A DNA stretch of 64,000 nt from an uncultured Lysobacterales bacterium (GCA_946886865.1 CAMPJI010000002.1:20923-84922); one strand, 5' to 3'; positions 19,150 to 29,486 are shown, counted from the first letter of the stretch. The notes: generated by a model from the letters alone, not told the origin. Program-made: numbers and translations.

Positions 19150-22100
19150 GTGCCCGTTGCCCGATCGATTCGCGTCGCCGCCCTCGCCCTCGCCGCCCTG
19201 CTGGCGTGGGCGCTGCCCGTGCATGCGCTGCAGCCCGACAAGGCCCTCCACCACTACGTGCGCAGCACGTGGTCGATCGAGGAAGGCCTGCCGCAGATCA
19301 GCGCGCTGGCGATCGCGCAGGACCGCCGCGGGTACATCTGGGTGGGCACGCAGTCGGGCCTGGCGCGGTTCGACGGCGTGCGGTTCGAGGCGTTCACCGC
19401 CGATGACACGCCCGCACTGCCGGGCATCTGGGTGCGGGCGCTGCACGCCGGGGGCGACGGACGGCTGTGGGTGGGCACCTACAAGGGCCTGGCGGTGCAC
19501 GACGGGCGCAGCTTCCACCGCGTGCCCGCGGCCGACCCGGCACGCTGGCCGGCGCTGGATATCCATGCGCTGGGCGAGGACGGGCTGGGCCGGATCTGGG
19601 CGGCGACGCCAGCGGGCGTGTTCGAGGTGCGCGACGGCACCCTGCACCCGGTGGCGGGCAGCCCGGTGCCGGCGCTGTCGCTGGCGTGGTCGAACGGCCG
19701 CTGGTCGGTCGGCAGCCGCGGCGCGGTGCACTACCCGGCCGCCGGCGGCTGGCGCCGCGAGGCCCTGCCGGCGCCGGCCACGGATGCGCCGGTCAACCGG
19801 GTGGTGCATGCGCACGGCCGAACGTGGGCGGCGAGCGCGGCCGGGCTGTACGTGCAGGGGATCGACGGCTTCGCGCCGGCGGACGTGCCCGCGCTGCGCG
19901 GGGTGCCCGTGGACCTGCTGCTGGCCGACGGCGATGGCAACCTCTGGGCGGGCGGCGACGCCGGCCTGGCGCGCATCCGCCGCGAGGGGCCGACGTCGTT
20001 CGTCCCCGCCGACGGGCCGGGCGGCCTGCCCGGCCTGCGCACGGGGCTGGAAGACCGCGAGGGCAACCTGTGGCTGGGCAGCCAGTGGGAGGGCCTGACC
20101 CGCCTGCGCGACGGTTGGACGCGCCGCTACGGCACCGCCGAGGGCCTGCCCGGCCCGATCGTGTGGTCGGTGGCCCCCGACCCCGATGGCCGGCGCATCT
20201 GGGTCGGCCTCAACGATGGCGTCAGCGTGTTCCAGGACGGCCGCTTCACGACCGTCGCCACCGGCGATGCGCTGCCCCACCCGCAGGGCTACAACCTGCT
20301 GGCCGAGGCCGACCGGCTGTGGATCGGCACGCGGCGCGGGCTCGTGGTGGTGGACCACGCCGGCGCCCACGCGGGCCAGGTGCGCCAGCCGGCGTGGGGG
20401 CGCGCATTGGCGGGCCGGCAGATCAACGGGCTGGTACGCGATGCGCAGGGGCACCTGTGGATCGCGACCGGCGACGGGCTGTTCGAACTGGAAGGCGACG
20501 CGCTGCGGCAGTGGACCGCGACCGACGGACTGGACGACGCCCGCGTGCGCTTCGTGCTGCCTGACGGGCCGGCGGGTGTGCTGGTGGGCAGCCAGAGCGG
20601 CGTGTTCGCCTTCGACGGCACGCGCTTCACGCGCCTGCCCGGCCTGACCGACGGCCTGGACATCACCGCCGTTCACCGCCTGTCCGATGGCCGCCGCGTC
20701 GTGGGCGCCCTGTCGGAGGCCCTGTACTTCGAGCACGGCGGCGGCTGGCACCGCCTGGGCGCGCAGGAAGGCATGCCCGCGAACTCCCCCTTCGCCCTGA
20801 TCGAACACGCCGGCCACCTGTGGGTGCCGGGCATCCGCGGCATCGCACGGGTGCCGCTGGACGACCTGGCCGCCCTGGCCGAGGGGCGTATCACCCGCGT
20901 GCACGGCCAGATGGTGCTCAACGAACGCGGCGACCCGATGGCCGGCCAGCAGGGCTACTGCTGCAACGGCGCGGGCACGTCCAAGGGCTTCCTGCGCGAC
21001 GAGACGCTGTGGCTGCCGACGCGCGACGGCGTGGTCGCCTTCGACACCGGGGCCATCCGGCCCAACACGGTGGCGCCGTCGGTCGCCATCGAACGGGTGA
21101 TGGCGCAGGGCGAGTGGCGCCCGGCGCACGTGCTGGCCGGCACCGCACTGCCGGCGGCGGCGCGCGACCTCACCTTCGACTTCACCGTGCTCAGCTTCCA
21201 GGACCCGCGCAGCAACAGCGTCGAGTACCGGCTGGCCGGATACGACGCGGACTGGCAACCGGCCGCGCTGACCAACCGGAGTGCGCGCTACACCAACCTG
21301 CCGCCGGGTGACTATGCCTTCGAGGTGCGCGGCCACAACAACACGGGCCTGGCCAGCGAGGCGCCGGCGCGGCTGGCGTTTTCCATCCGGCCGCTGCTGC
21401 ACGAGACACGCGCGTTCACGATCGCGCTGGTGGTGCTCGCCCTCGGCCTGCTGGCGCTGGGCATCCATTACCTGCAGGGGCGCCACCGTCGCCAGCGGCT
21501 GGCGCTGGAGCAGGTGGTGCTGCAACGCACCGAGGCGCTGGCCGCGGCCAACGACCGGCTGCGCGAAGCCAGCCAGACCGACCCGCTGACCGGCCTGCGC
21601 AACCGCCGCTACATGGCCAGCCAGATCCCGGCCGACCTGTCGTACTACGACCGCCAGATCCGCAAGGGCCCCGACCAGGGCAAGGTGATGGTCTTCGCGC
21701 TGGTGGACATCGACCACTTCAAGGCCATCAACGACACCCACGGCCACCGCGCCGGCGACCTGGTGCTGCAGCAGTTCGCGCAGATCCTGCGCGGGCTGGT
21801 GCGCAGCGGCGACTACGTGGTGCGCTGGGGCGGCGAGGAGTTCCTGCTGGTGTTCCGGCCGATGCCGGCCCCGCACGTTCCGGAAATGGGCGAACGCCTG
21901 CGCGCCGCGGTCGCCGCGCATGCCTTCGACCTGGGCAACGGCCAGAGCCAGCACCTGACGTGTTCGGTCGGGCTGGCCGAGTACCCGTTGTTTGCCGGCC
22001 GGCATGACGCGTCGGGCTGGGAGACGCTGGTGGAACTGGCCGACCAGGCGCTGTACTTCGTCAAGACCCGCGGCCGCGACGGCTGGGCGGCATTCCGCCC

Positions 22101-22233
22101 CACCGCCACGACGCCGCGCGATGACCTGCTGGCCGCGATGCAGGCCGGGCCGGAAGTGCTGCTGGCCGACGGCCGCCTGACGCTGGTGGGCTCGGCGTCG
22201 GTCGTCGCCGACACCCGCGACGCCATCGCCTGA
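19150..22233 (+). CDS. Diguanylate cyclase with two-component propeller sensor
   Basis: A 1027-residue sensor cyclase making c-di-GMP. Signal peptide (ALALAALLAWALPVHA), a 700-residue propeller of WVGTQSGLARFDG-type repeats exposed to the periplasm, a Y_Y_Y-type domain (VEYRLAGYDADWQPA), one transmembrane helix near residue 765, a short coiled coil, and GGDEF. The catalytic motif is GGEEF at residues 894-898 with an RxxD inhibitory site (RSGD, 885-888) intact. The propeller is of the same family as that of the hybrid kinase at 9881-13513. Start is GTG; no upstream ATG gives a signal peptide. Confidence 0.92.
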   Translation: MPVARSIRVAALALAALLAWALPVHALQPDKALHHYVRSTWSIEEGLPQISALAIAQDRRGYIWVGTQSGLARFDGVRFEAFTADDTPALPGIWVRALHAGGDGRLWVGTYKGLAVHDGRSFHRVPAADPARWPALDIHALGEDGLGRIWAATPAGVFEVRDGTLHPVAGSPVPALSLAWSNGRWSVGSRGAVHYPAAGGWRREALPAPATDAPVNRVVHAHGRTWAASAAGLYVQGIDGFAPADVPALRGVPVDLLLADGDGNLWAGGDAGLARIRREGPTSFVPADGPGGLPGLRTGLEDREGNLWLGSQWEGLTRLRDGWTRRYGTAEGLPGPIVWSVAPDPDGRRIWVGLNDGVSVFQDGRFTTVATGDALPHPQGYNLLAEADRLWIGTRRGLVVVDHAGAHAGQVRQPAWGRALAGRQINGLVRDAQGHLWIATGDGLFELEGDALRQWTATDGLDDARVRFVLPDGPAGVLVGSQSGVFAFDGTRFTRLPGLTDGLDITAVHRLSDGRRVVGALSEALYFEHGGGWHRLGAQEGMPANSPFALIEHAGHLWVPGIRGIARVPLDDLAALAEGRITRVHGQMVLNERGDPMAGQQGYCCNGAGTSKGFLRDETLWLPTRDGVVAFDTGAIRPNTVAPSVAIERVMAQGEWRPAHVLAGTALPAAARDLTFDFTVLSFQDPRSNSVEYRLAGYDADWQPAALTNRSARYTNLPPGDYAFEVRGHNNTGLASEAPARLAFSIRPLLHETRAFTIALVVLALGLLALGIHYLQGRHRRQRLALEQVVLQRTEALAAANDRLREASQTDPLTGLRNRRYMASQIPADLSYYDRQIRKGPDQGKVMVFALVDIDHFKAINDTHGHRAGDLVLQQFAQILRGLVRSGDYVVRWGGEEFLLVFRPMPAPHVPEMGERLRAAVAAHAFDLGNGQSQHLTCSVGLAEYPLFAGRHDASGWETLVELADQALYFVKTRGRDGWAAFRPTATTPRDDLLAAMQAGPEVLLADGRLTLVGSASVVADTRDAIA

Positions 22234-22398
22234 CGCCCTTCCCACGCTGCACGTTGGCGAACGTCGGGCGTACACCGCCAGCCGGCCGCGCCGTCCGCGG
22301 TGACCGGGGGCTGCCCGTGGCGGTGCGCCTTCGCCCTCGCATCGCGCGGGCCAACCCCGCGTGTGCCGGACGTCTTTACCGGGTCAACGCGCGCCGCG

Positions 22399-23633
22399 TC
22401 ACAGCACTGACAGCGCGTCGTCGAGCAAGGCCGCGGCCGTGACCTCCGCGCCCGCCCCTGGCCCCTGGATCACCAGCGGCTGCGCGCGGTAGCGGTCCGA
22501 CCAGATGGCGACGCGGTTGTCGGTGCCGCTGCCACCGGCCAGCGGGTCGTCGGCCGCCAACGACTCCAGACCGACCCGGGCGCGGCCGTCCTGCAGGCGG
22601 GCAACGAAGCGCAGCCGCTCGCCGCGTTTCCACGCCTCTGCAAAGCGCGCACGCAGCGCGCCGTCCAGCATCGGCAGCGCGGCATCGACGTGCACGCGTG
22701 GCAGGCCCGCCAGCGCCGGCGGCACGAGGGACTGCACCGCGACGTCGCCCGGCGCCAGTTCGACCCCCGCCGTGCGCGCCAGGATCAGCAACTTGCGGCG
22801 GACGTCCTCGCCGGACAGGTCGTCGCGCGGATCGGGCTCGGTGTAACCGGCGTCGCGCGCGTCGCGGACGAACCCGGAGAACGGACGCCGCCCGTCGTAG
22901 TGGTGGAACAGCCACGCCAGCGACCCCGACAGCACACCGGCAATGGCGTGGATGCGGTCACCTCCGGCGTGCAGCGCGCGAAGCGTGCGCAACAGGGGCA
23001 GGCCCGCCCCGACCGTGGCGCTGTCGCCGTACTGCGTTGCGCCGTGCGCACGCGCGGCCTGGATATCGCGCCAGCGCTGGAGCGTCGTGCCCTGTCCCAG
23101 CTTGCACGCGGTGACCACATGGATGCCCTGCGCCAACCACCCGGCGTGGCGCGCCGCGACGGCGTCACTGGCGGTGGCATCGATGAGGATGCGCGGGACG
23201 GATCCGTCGGTGGTCGCCAGCGCGCTCGCGATGGAATCGAGGTTGCTGGGCGACACGGACCAGCCCTCTTCCGCGTGCGGAAGAAGATGTTCGAAGGGCG
23301 CACACACCGCGGGCACCGGGGGCGGATTGGGGCGTTCTTGGACCGAGGGGGATTCGGTTCTCGGGTCGACGGATCCCAGCGACGACTCACCCGTCCCGTT
23401 TCGCCGGATCCACTCCCCACCCCCGCGCCCGCGAGAAGACGGGCCCGAGCGGGTCGCGACGTTCGAGTTCGCGACGTAGACCGGCACGAGCTCGCGCGCC
23501 AGGCCATGGCGCTGCAGCACCTGCAGGCGCCGCAGGAACGCTGCGCCCACGGTCCCCACGCCCAGCAGCGCGATCCGCGCCGCCACGTGCGGGTGCGTCA
23601 CCGCCGTTGCCGCGACGCGCTCGACCACCCCGG

Positions 23634-23637
<4 letters not shown>
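22399..23637 (-). CDS. Homoserine dehydrogenase with in-frame repeat insertion
   Basis: Reduces aspartate semialdehyde to homoserine, the branch point to threonine and methionine. The 412-residue protein has the Rossmann motif RIALLGVGTVGAAFLRRLQ at about 21-39, ILIDATASDAVAARH, VVTACKLG, the lysine/active-site region VLSGSLAWLFHHYDG and GYTEPDPRDDLSGEDVRRKLLILAR. Residues about 60-125 form a low-complexity segment (rich in R, G, P, S) not expected in this enzyme; its DNA is a palindromic repeat element. The reading frame is intact. GTG start overlaps the metB stop (GTGA). No aspartate kinase domain is fused. Confidence 0.9.
23264..23442. repeat. Palindromic repeat inserted in the homoserine dehydrogenase gene
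   Basis: One end is a near-perfect hairpin (TCTTCCGC-GT-GCGGAAGA, 23267-23284). The other end (about 23398-23442) contains CACCCCCGC next to a GCCCGCGAGAAGACGGG stem, closely matching the right arm of the 18890-19047 element, including the TCGCCG stretch. The element adds about 60 codons without a stop or frameshift. Confidence 0.7.
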
Positions 23638-24829
<1,192 letters not shown>

Positions 24830-24833
<4 letters not shown>

Positions 24834-25888
24834 GCCGCCACCCCGCGACAGGCGGCGTCGGCAGGCGCGGCGTGCAGGACATCGCCCAGCAAGGCCGCGA
24901 TGGCGGCGTGCTCCTTCAGGAAGGCATCGTGGCCGTAACGCGATCGCAGTACATGCAGACGCGTTTCGCCGCGCAGGCGCTCGACCAGTTCGTAGGCCTG
25001 CACCACCGGCACCAGGCGGTCGTCGGCCACCGCCACCACGGTGGTCGGCACCGTGATCCGTTCGGGGTCGACCGCCTGCAGGTCGATCGACTCCGACAGC
25101 CGCAGGAACGCGGCCACCGGCGTGCGCGCCACGTAGCGGTCGGCGCAGTGGTCGAGGTAGTCCTCGGCGTCCACCCGGACGCGGCCATCGGCGACAACCG
25201 CCTCGCCGAAGCGCCCGTCGAACTCCTCCGGCGTGCGGTAGCTGAGCACCGCCAGCTGCCGCGCCAGCGCCAGCCCGTGCGCGTCGTCACATTGCAATGC
25301 GCCCAGTGCCACCGCGCGGCGCTGCAGCGCGCGCCAGGCGCTGGCATAGGGGTGCGCGCGGTGCACGCCGCTGATGGCGACCAGTTGCCGCAGGCGCGCG
25401 CCGTGGCGGGCGGCGAACTGCAGGCCCACCTGCGCGCCGTACGAGCAACCGACGAAGGCGTTCAGCGCGTCGATGCCAAGGGCATCCAGCAACGCGGCGA
25501 TGGCGTCGGCCTGGTCGGCGGGGTCCAGCGGGACGTCCAGTGCACCATCGCTGCCCAGCCAGTCGATCGCCAGCACCTGCACGTGGCGGGTGTCGATCGC
25601 GCAGCCCGGCCCCACCTGCGCGCCCCACCAGCCGGTCGCGTGGCGGTCGGCCGAGATCCCACCGGCGACGAACACCACCGGCGCGTCCGGCGGGCCAACG
25701 CGCGCGTGGCGCACGTGGACGATGCGGGTGCCGGCGTGCATCAGGCGCAGCAGCAGGTCGATGCCGCCCACGCGTTCTTCGGCGGCGGCGTCTAACGGCG
25801 TATCGGAGGGCGTGGGGTCGCCGTCGCGGGCGACGGACCCGGTCGGTACGGAGGGGAGCGGGTGGGCGGTCAGGCTCATGGCGGTCAT
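24830..25888 (-). CDS. metX: Homoserine O-acyltransferase (MetX family)
   Basis: Alpha/beta-hydrolase-fold enzyme that activates homoserine with an acyl-CoA, first committed step to methionine. The 352-residue protein shows the strand and oxyanion region VVFVAGGISADRHATGWW, the nucleophile Ser in VGCSYGAQVG (about S149), the Asp of VAVADDRLVP and the His of RYGHDAFLKEH. Many Xanthomonadales members use succinyl-CoA instead of acetyl-CoA; I cannot tell which here. ATG 25888 or 25879 may be the start. A SAM riboswitch and promoter precede it, and it leads the metX-metB-homoserine dehydrogenase operon. Confidence 0.92.
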
Positions 25889-25931
25889 CCGGGAAGCGAC
25901 GGGGCCACCGAGCGGACGCCAACACACGCAC

Positions 25932-25945
25932 GGACCCCGGGGTCC
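25932..25945 (-). other. 14-bp perfect palindrome in the metX leader
   Basis: GGACCCCGGGGTCC is fully self-complementary and lies between the riboswitch and the metX start. It may be an additional hairpin of the leader or a DNA site. No T-run follows, so it is not a classical terminator. Confidence 0.55.
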
Positions 25946-25956
25946 GGCGGTATCGC

Positions 25957-26074
25957 GGCCATCTTCCGATGGCCCACGCACGCGGGCCATCGCAGGAATT
26001 GGCACCTGACGCGGCAGTGCGCCGCGCGGGTTGCCCCGGCTTCAAAGGGCCTGTCCCTCTGCCGGTCTCGATGG
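25957..26074 (-). promoter_or_regulatory. SAM-I (S-box) riboswitch with alternative hairpins
   Basis: Read on the minus strand, the leader contains the SAM-I core: GAGGGACAGGCCC, TTGAAGCCGGGGCAACCC and GGTGCCAATTCC, in the right order and spacing. Closing stem P1 pairs CCATCG (26069-26074) with CGATGG (25987-25992). Downstream, GATGGCCC (25984-25991) overlaps the P1 3' strand and can pair with GGGCCATC (25968-25975). That strand can alternatively pair with GATGGCC (25957-25963) across a GGAA tetraloop. SAM binding should favour P1 plus the GGAA hairpin; without SAM the first hairpin should form. No U-run follows, so control may be translational or Rho-dependent. Confidence 0.92.
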
Positions 26075-26083
26075 ATGTGGCGC

Positions 26084-26112
26084 AGTCTGCAATGGCCTTT
26101 CGCGACTGTCAA
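26084..26112 (-). promoter_or_regulatory. Predicted promoter of the metX operon
   Basis: Minus-strand TTGACA (26107-26112) is a perfect -35. It is followed after 17 bp by CAGACT (26084-26089), a weak -10 that keeps the key A and T. Transcription would start near 26077, just before the riboswitch P1 strand at 26074, which supports the call. Confidence 0.6.
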
Positions 26113-26193
26113 TCGCTTCATCCGTATAAAGCGATATTATTTTTCGTCATGGCCGATCGCTGCGGCTGCCGCCATCGCGAATACACTTTCGCC

Positions 26194-27303
26194 ATGACCT
26201 CGAACCGCCCCCACCTCGCCGTCCTGTGTGCCCTGCTGCTGGCAACGGCCGCTTGCACGGGCGTCGCGCCGCGCCCCGCCGCCACCGTGCCCGGCCCGGC
26301 CGCGAAGGCCGCGCCGGTGGCCCTGACCGAAGCCTTCGTGTCGGACGCGCACGCGAACGAAGAGCTCGACTCGCTGGCGACGTGGCCGACCGAAGACGGC
26401 GGCCTGTGGGTGATTGCCACCGCCAAGGCCACGCACCGGCTGAAGGTGTTCGACGGCGACACCGGCGCATTCCTGCGCCACGCGGGCCGCCGCGGTGCCG
26501 ACCCGGGCCAGTTCAACCGGCCCAACGGCATCGCGGTGCACGGCGACCTGGTGTTCGTCGTGGAACGCGACAACCGCCGCGTGCAGGTGCTGTCGCTGCC
26601 CGGGTTCGAGCCGGTCGGTGCGTTCGGCCAGGCCGAACTGCGCAGCCCGTACGGCCTGTGGCTGCACGAGACCGCACCGGGCGAGCTGGAGGTGTTCGTC
26701 ACCGACAGCTTCATGCAGGGCGAGCGGTTCGACGTCGTGCCCCCGCTGGATGAGCTGGACCAGCGCGTGCGGCGCTACCGGGTGACGATCGATGGCGAAG
26801 GCGGCCTGGTCGCCCGGGACGCCGGCGCGTTCGGCAGCACGCGGCCCGACACGGCGCTGCGCATGGTGGAGTCGATCGCGGGTGACCCGGCCGCGGGCCG
26901 GCTGCTGATCGCCGACGAGGATCGACGGCACCGGTCGACGCTTTACGAATACCGCATGGACGGCCGCGCCACCGGACGGCGCGTCCCCGATGCCAGCTTC
27001 GGCGCCGAGGCCGAGGGCATCGCGTTGTGGAGTTGCCCCGACGGCGGCGGCTACTGGGTCGCGGTGGACCAGCTGATGCCGCTGGCCGAGTTCCACCTGT
27101 TCCGGCGCGACGCGTTGACGCCGGTGGGCAGCTTCCGTGGTGGGACGGTGTCCTATACCGACGGTATCGCCCTGCATGCCACGCCCACGCGCGCCTTCCC
27201 GGGCGGCGCGCTGTACGCGGTGCACGGCGACCGCGCCGTGGCGGCCTTCGACCTGCGCGACGTGGTCCGCGCCCTCGAGCTGGACCCGGGCTGCGTGGAG
27301 TGA
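26194..27303 (+). CDS. Exported beta-propeller (NHL/phytase-like) lipoprotein
   Basis: A 369-residue protein with an N-terminal export signal (LAVLCALLLATAAC), perhaps a lipoprotein at Cys21, though the lipobox lacks the usual Leu at -3. The body is a propeller with NHL-type repeats (FLRHAGRRGADPGQFNRPNGIAV, DLVFVVERDNRRVQVL) and phytase-like blades (RLLIADEDRRHRSTLYEYRMDG, AEGIALWSCPDGGGYWVAVDQ). Secreted phytase-like propellers bind calcium and hydrolyse phosphate esters, but the catalytic residues cannot be confirmed here. It is divergent from the metX operon and 4 bp from the peptidase gene, likely one operon with it. Confidence 0.78.
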   Translation: MTSNRPHLAVLCALLLATAACTGVAPRPAATVPGPAAKAAPVALTEAFVSDAHANEELDSLATWPTEDGGLWVIATAKATHRLKVFDGDTGAFLRHAGRRGADPGQFNRPNGIAVHGDLVFVVERDNRRVQVLSLPGFEPVGAFGQAELRSPYGLWLHETAPGELEVFVTDSFMQGERFDVVPPLDELDQRVRRYRVTIDGEGGLVARDAGAFGSTRPDTALRMVESIAGDPAAGRLLIADEDRRHRSTLYEYRMDGRATGRRVPDASFGAEAEGIALWSCPDGGGYWVAVDQLMPLAEFHLFRRDALTPVGSFRGGTVSYTDGIALHATPTRAFPGGALYAVHGDRAVAAFDLRDVVRALELDPGCVE

Positions 27304-27307
27304 TGCC

Positions 27308-28234
27308 GTGAACCCGGATAGCGCCGGCGCCCGCCTTTCAGGCCTCGTGATCGCATTGGCGGTCGCGTGGGCATGGCCGGTGCAGGCCGCGAAGATCTAC
27401 CGCTGGACCGACGACACGGGGGTGACCCAGTACGGCGACCAGCCACCGGTGGCGGAATCGGCAGCGGTGACGGTGATCCCCGTGGAGTTCGAACCCGGCG
27501 CAATCGCGCAGCTGCGCGTGGAGAACCAGGGCAGCCGCTACCTGGCCTGGGCGGACAACCGCCTGCCCGGGCCCATCGAGGTGCAGCTGCGCTTCCAGGA
27601 CCAGGACAACATCGCCGGCCGTCCGACCTTGCCGGCGCGCGCCCTCCTGGCACCCCGCGCCACCGCGCTGGTGGCGCAGCTGGCCACCGCCGACCCGACC
27701 CGCGGCGGCCGCTTCGAGTTGCGCATGGACAGCGTGCCGGGCGACCCCACGGCGCGCCCGCGCGACGTGGAATACCGCCTGCCGCTGGAGCAGTACCGCA
27801 TCCGCATCGACCAGGGCTACGGCGGGCGCTTCAGCCACAGCGACCCGGGCAACCGCTACGCCGTCGACTTCGCCGCCGAAGAGGGCACCGCCGTGCTCGC
27901 CGCGCGCGAGGGCGTGGTGATGCAGGTGGAGTCCGACTTCCAGCGCGCGGGGCTGGACCGCGAGGCGTACGGCGGCCGCGCCAACTTCGTGCGCATCCTG
28001 CATGACGACGGCTCGATGGCGCTGTACGCGCACCTGCAGCCCGAGGGTGCCTACGTCCGCGTCGGCCAGCGCGTGCGCACCGGCCAGCAGATCGGGCTGT
28101 CGGGGAACACCGGCTTCACCACCGGCCCGCACCTGCACTTTGCGGTGCAGGTCAACCGCGGCATGCGGCTGGAGTCGATCCCGTTCCGCATGAACGGCCC
28201 GACCGGGCCGCTGCGGATCGACGACGGGCGCTAG
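27308..28234 (+). CDS. DUF4124 plus M23-type LytM peptidase
   Basis: A 308-residue exported protein. Signal peptide (LVIALAVAWAWPVQA), then a DUF4124 module (KIYRWTDDTGVTQYGDQPP), a beta-rich middle, and a C-terminal M23 zinc peptidase domain. Likely metal ligands are the His and Asp in RFSHSDPGNRYAVDF and the His pair in TTGPHLHFAVQ, with the ALYAHLQPEG segment also conserved. It is expected to cut peptidoglycan cross-links or act as a LytM activator in the periplasm. GTG 27308 gives a good signal peptide. A tandem REP cluster follows. Confidence 0.88.
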   Translation: MNPDSAGARLSGLVIALAVAWAWPVQAAKIYRWTDDTGVTQYGDQPPVAESAAVTVIPVEFEPGAIAQLRVENQGSRYLAWADNRLPGPIEVQLRFQDQDNIAGRPTLPARALLAPRATALVAQLATADPTRGGRFELRMDSVPGDPTARPRDVEYRLPLEQYRIRIDQGYGGRFSHSDPGNRYAVDFAAEEGTAVLAAREGVVMQVESDFQRAGLDREAYGGRANFVRILHDDGSMALYAHLQPEGAYVRVGQRVRTGQQIGLSGNTGFTTGPHLHFAVQVNRGMRLESIPFRMNGPTGPLRIDDGR

Positions 28235-28249
28235 GCGCCACAAGACATT

Positions 28250-28363
28250 GTAGGAGCGGCTTCAGCCGCGATCGGCGGTCCGGGTGGCTGGCGAGGTCGC
28301 GACTTACGTCGCTCCTACACGGGGATTGTGAGATGTGATCGCGGCTGGAGCCGCTCCTACAGC
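28250..28363. repeat. Three REP palindromes
   Basis: A class A REP (TGTAGGAGCGGCTTCAGCCG) at about 28250-28272, an inverted class B REP at 28296-28319 and an inverted, slightly diverged class A REP (GCGGCTGGAGCCGC) at 28340-28362. They lie between the convergent M23 peptidase and HDOD genes. Confidence 0.88.
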
Positions 28364-28370
28364 GGGCCGG

Positions 28371-29486
28371 TCACGCGGCTTCGGCGAGCTGCTCTTCAGC
28401 CAGCGCACGCCACTGCGGCAACTTGTCGAGCATGCCGACCGAGCGCAGGTAGGTCTCGTCGACCTCGGTGCCGCCGACCAGCGCGGACGCCACGTGCACG
28501 GCGCCGGCCACCCAGAAGCCGGACATGCGCATGCGGCCCGGCTGGTGGTGGCTGGCCACGGCCTCGACGATCGGCATCGGCAGGCCCCAGAGGCCCAGCA
28601 GGTAGGCGCCGGCCTCGGCGTAGTGCGGGCCCTGGCCGTCGCCCGCGGCGCATTCCTCGGCCTCGCGTCCGGGGATCCGCACGTCCGGCAGCAGCATGCC
28701 CACCTCGGCCAGCAGGCCGGCGGTGGCGGCCAGCTCCGCACTCGGCCCGCCCAGCAGGCGCGCGGCCAGGCGTGAGGTGCGCAGGGCACGGTCCTGCATC
28801 GCGTCGCGGTCGATGCCGTTGGCCGGCTTGGCACCGGCGTAGGCCTCCGCCGCCAGCACCAGGCGCTGGATGGTGGTCAGGCCCAGTCGGGTGACGGCCG
28901 TGCGCATGTCGGTGATGACGCGCCCCGCGGAGAAGTAGGCGGAGTTGCACAGGCGCAGCACCTTGGCGGCGATCGCCGGGTCCTGCGAGAGCACTTCGGC
29001 GACATCGGCGGTGGTCGTGTCCGGGTCACGCAGCAACTGGGTGAGTTCGATGTACAGCTGGGGCGGCGGCGGCAGCGCACCGACCTTGCCGATGGCTTCC
29101 TTCAGCGATTCGTTGTCGAGCAGCTCGCGCAGTTCGATCACGCTTTCGACCGCTTCGATCAGTTCGCCGGCGTCCATGGGCTTGCGCAGCAGGCGGTGCG
29201 CACTCTCCAGCGCCTGCTCGACGCCGGCGCCTTCGCTTTCGTCGAGCAGCAGGATGCGCACGGCCTGCGGGTAGCCGGCCCGTACCTGCGCGAGCAATGC
29301 GGGGCCCGACTCGCCGGCCAGGTCGCGTTCGGCGACCACCGCGTCGGGTGCACGATCGCCCGGCAGCGCCATCACGGCGGCGGCGTTGCCCACCCACAGC
29401 ACGTCCCAGTCCAGTCCGAAGTCCGCCAGGGCCTGCTCGAACTCGGCGGCACGCGCCCCCTTCTCACCCACGATCACAATGAACAC
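28371..29486 (-). CDS. HDOD domain protein with degenerate receiver domain
   Basis: A 371-residue cytosolic signalling protein. The N-terminal 120 residues have a CheY-like receiver pattern (PDAVVAERDLAGESGPALL, ILLLDESEGAG, LLRKPMDAGELIEAV). However, the phospho-acceptor position is Glu53 rather than Asp, and the usual acidic pair near the N-terminus is VGEK, so it probably cannot be phosphorylated normally. A linker follows, then an HDOD domain (LPPPPQLYIELTQLLRDPDTTTADVAEVLSQDPAIAAKVLRLCNSAYF), a catalytically inactive HD-like fold used in signalling. GTG 29486 has GAGGAG 6 bases upstream; the longer frame to 29579 is doubtful. Confidence 0.85.
   Translation of the reverse strand: MFIVIVGEKGARAAEFEQALADFGLDWDVLWVGNAAAVMALPGDRAPDAVVAERDLAGESGPALLAQVRAGYPQAVRILLLDESEGAGVEQALESAHRLLRKPMDAGELIEAVESVIELRELLDNESLKEAIGKVGALPPPPQLYIELTQLLRDPDTTTADVAEVLSQDPAIAAKVLRLCNSAYFSAGRVITDMRTAVTRLGLTTIQRLVLAAEAYAGAKPANGIDRDAMQDRALRTSRLAARLLGGPSAELAATAGLLAEVGMLLPDVRIPGREAEECAAGDGQGPHYAEAGAYLLGLWGLPMPIVEAVASHHQPGRMRMSGFWVAGAVHVASALVGGTEVDETYLRSVGMLDKLPQWRALAEEQLAEAA

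Noticed and set aside
19123..22275. 1050-codon open frame on the minus strand
   Set aside because: It is antisense to the clear sensor cyclase. High GC content removes stop codons from antisense frames, and the translation has no domain pattern.
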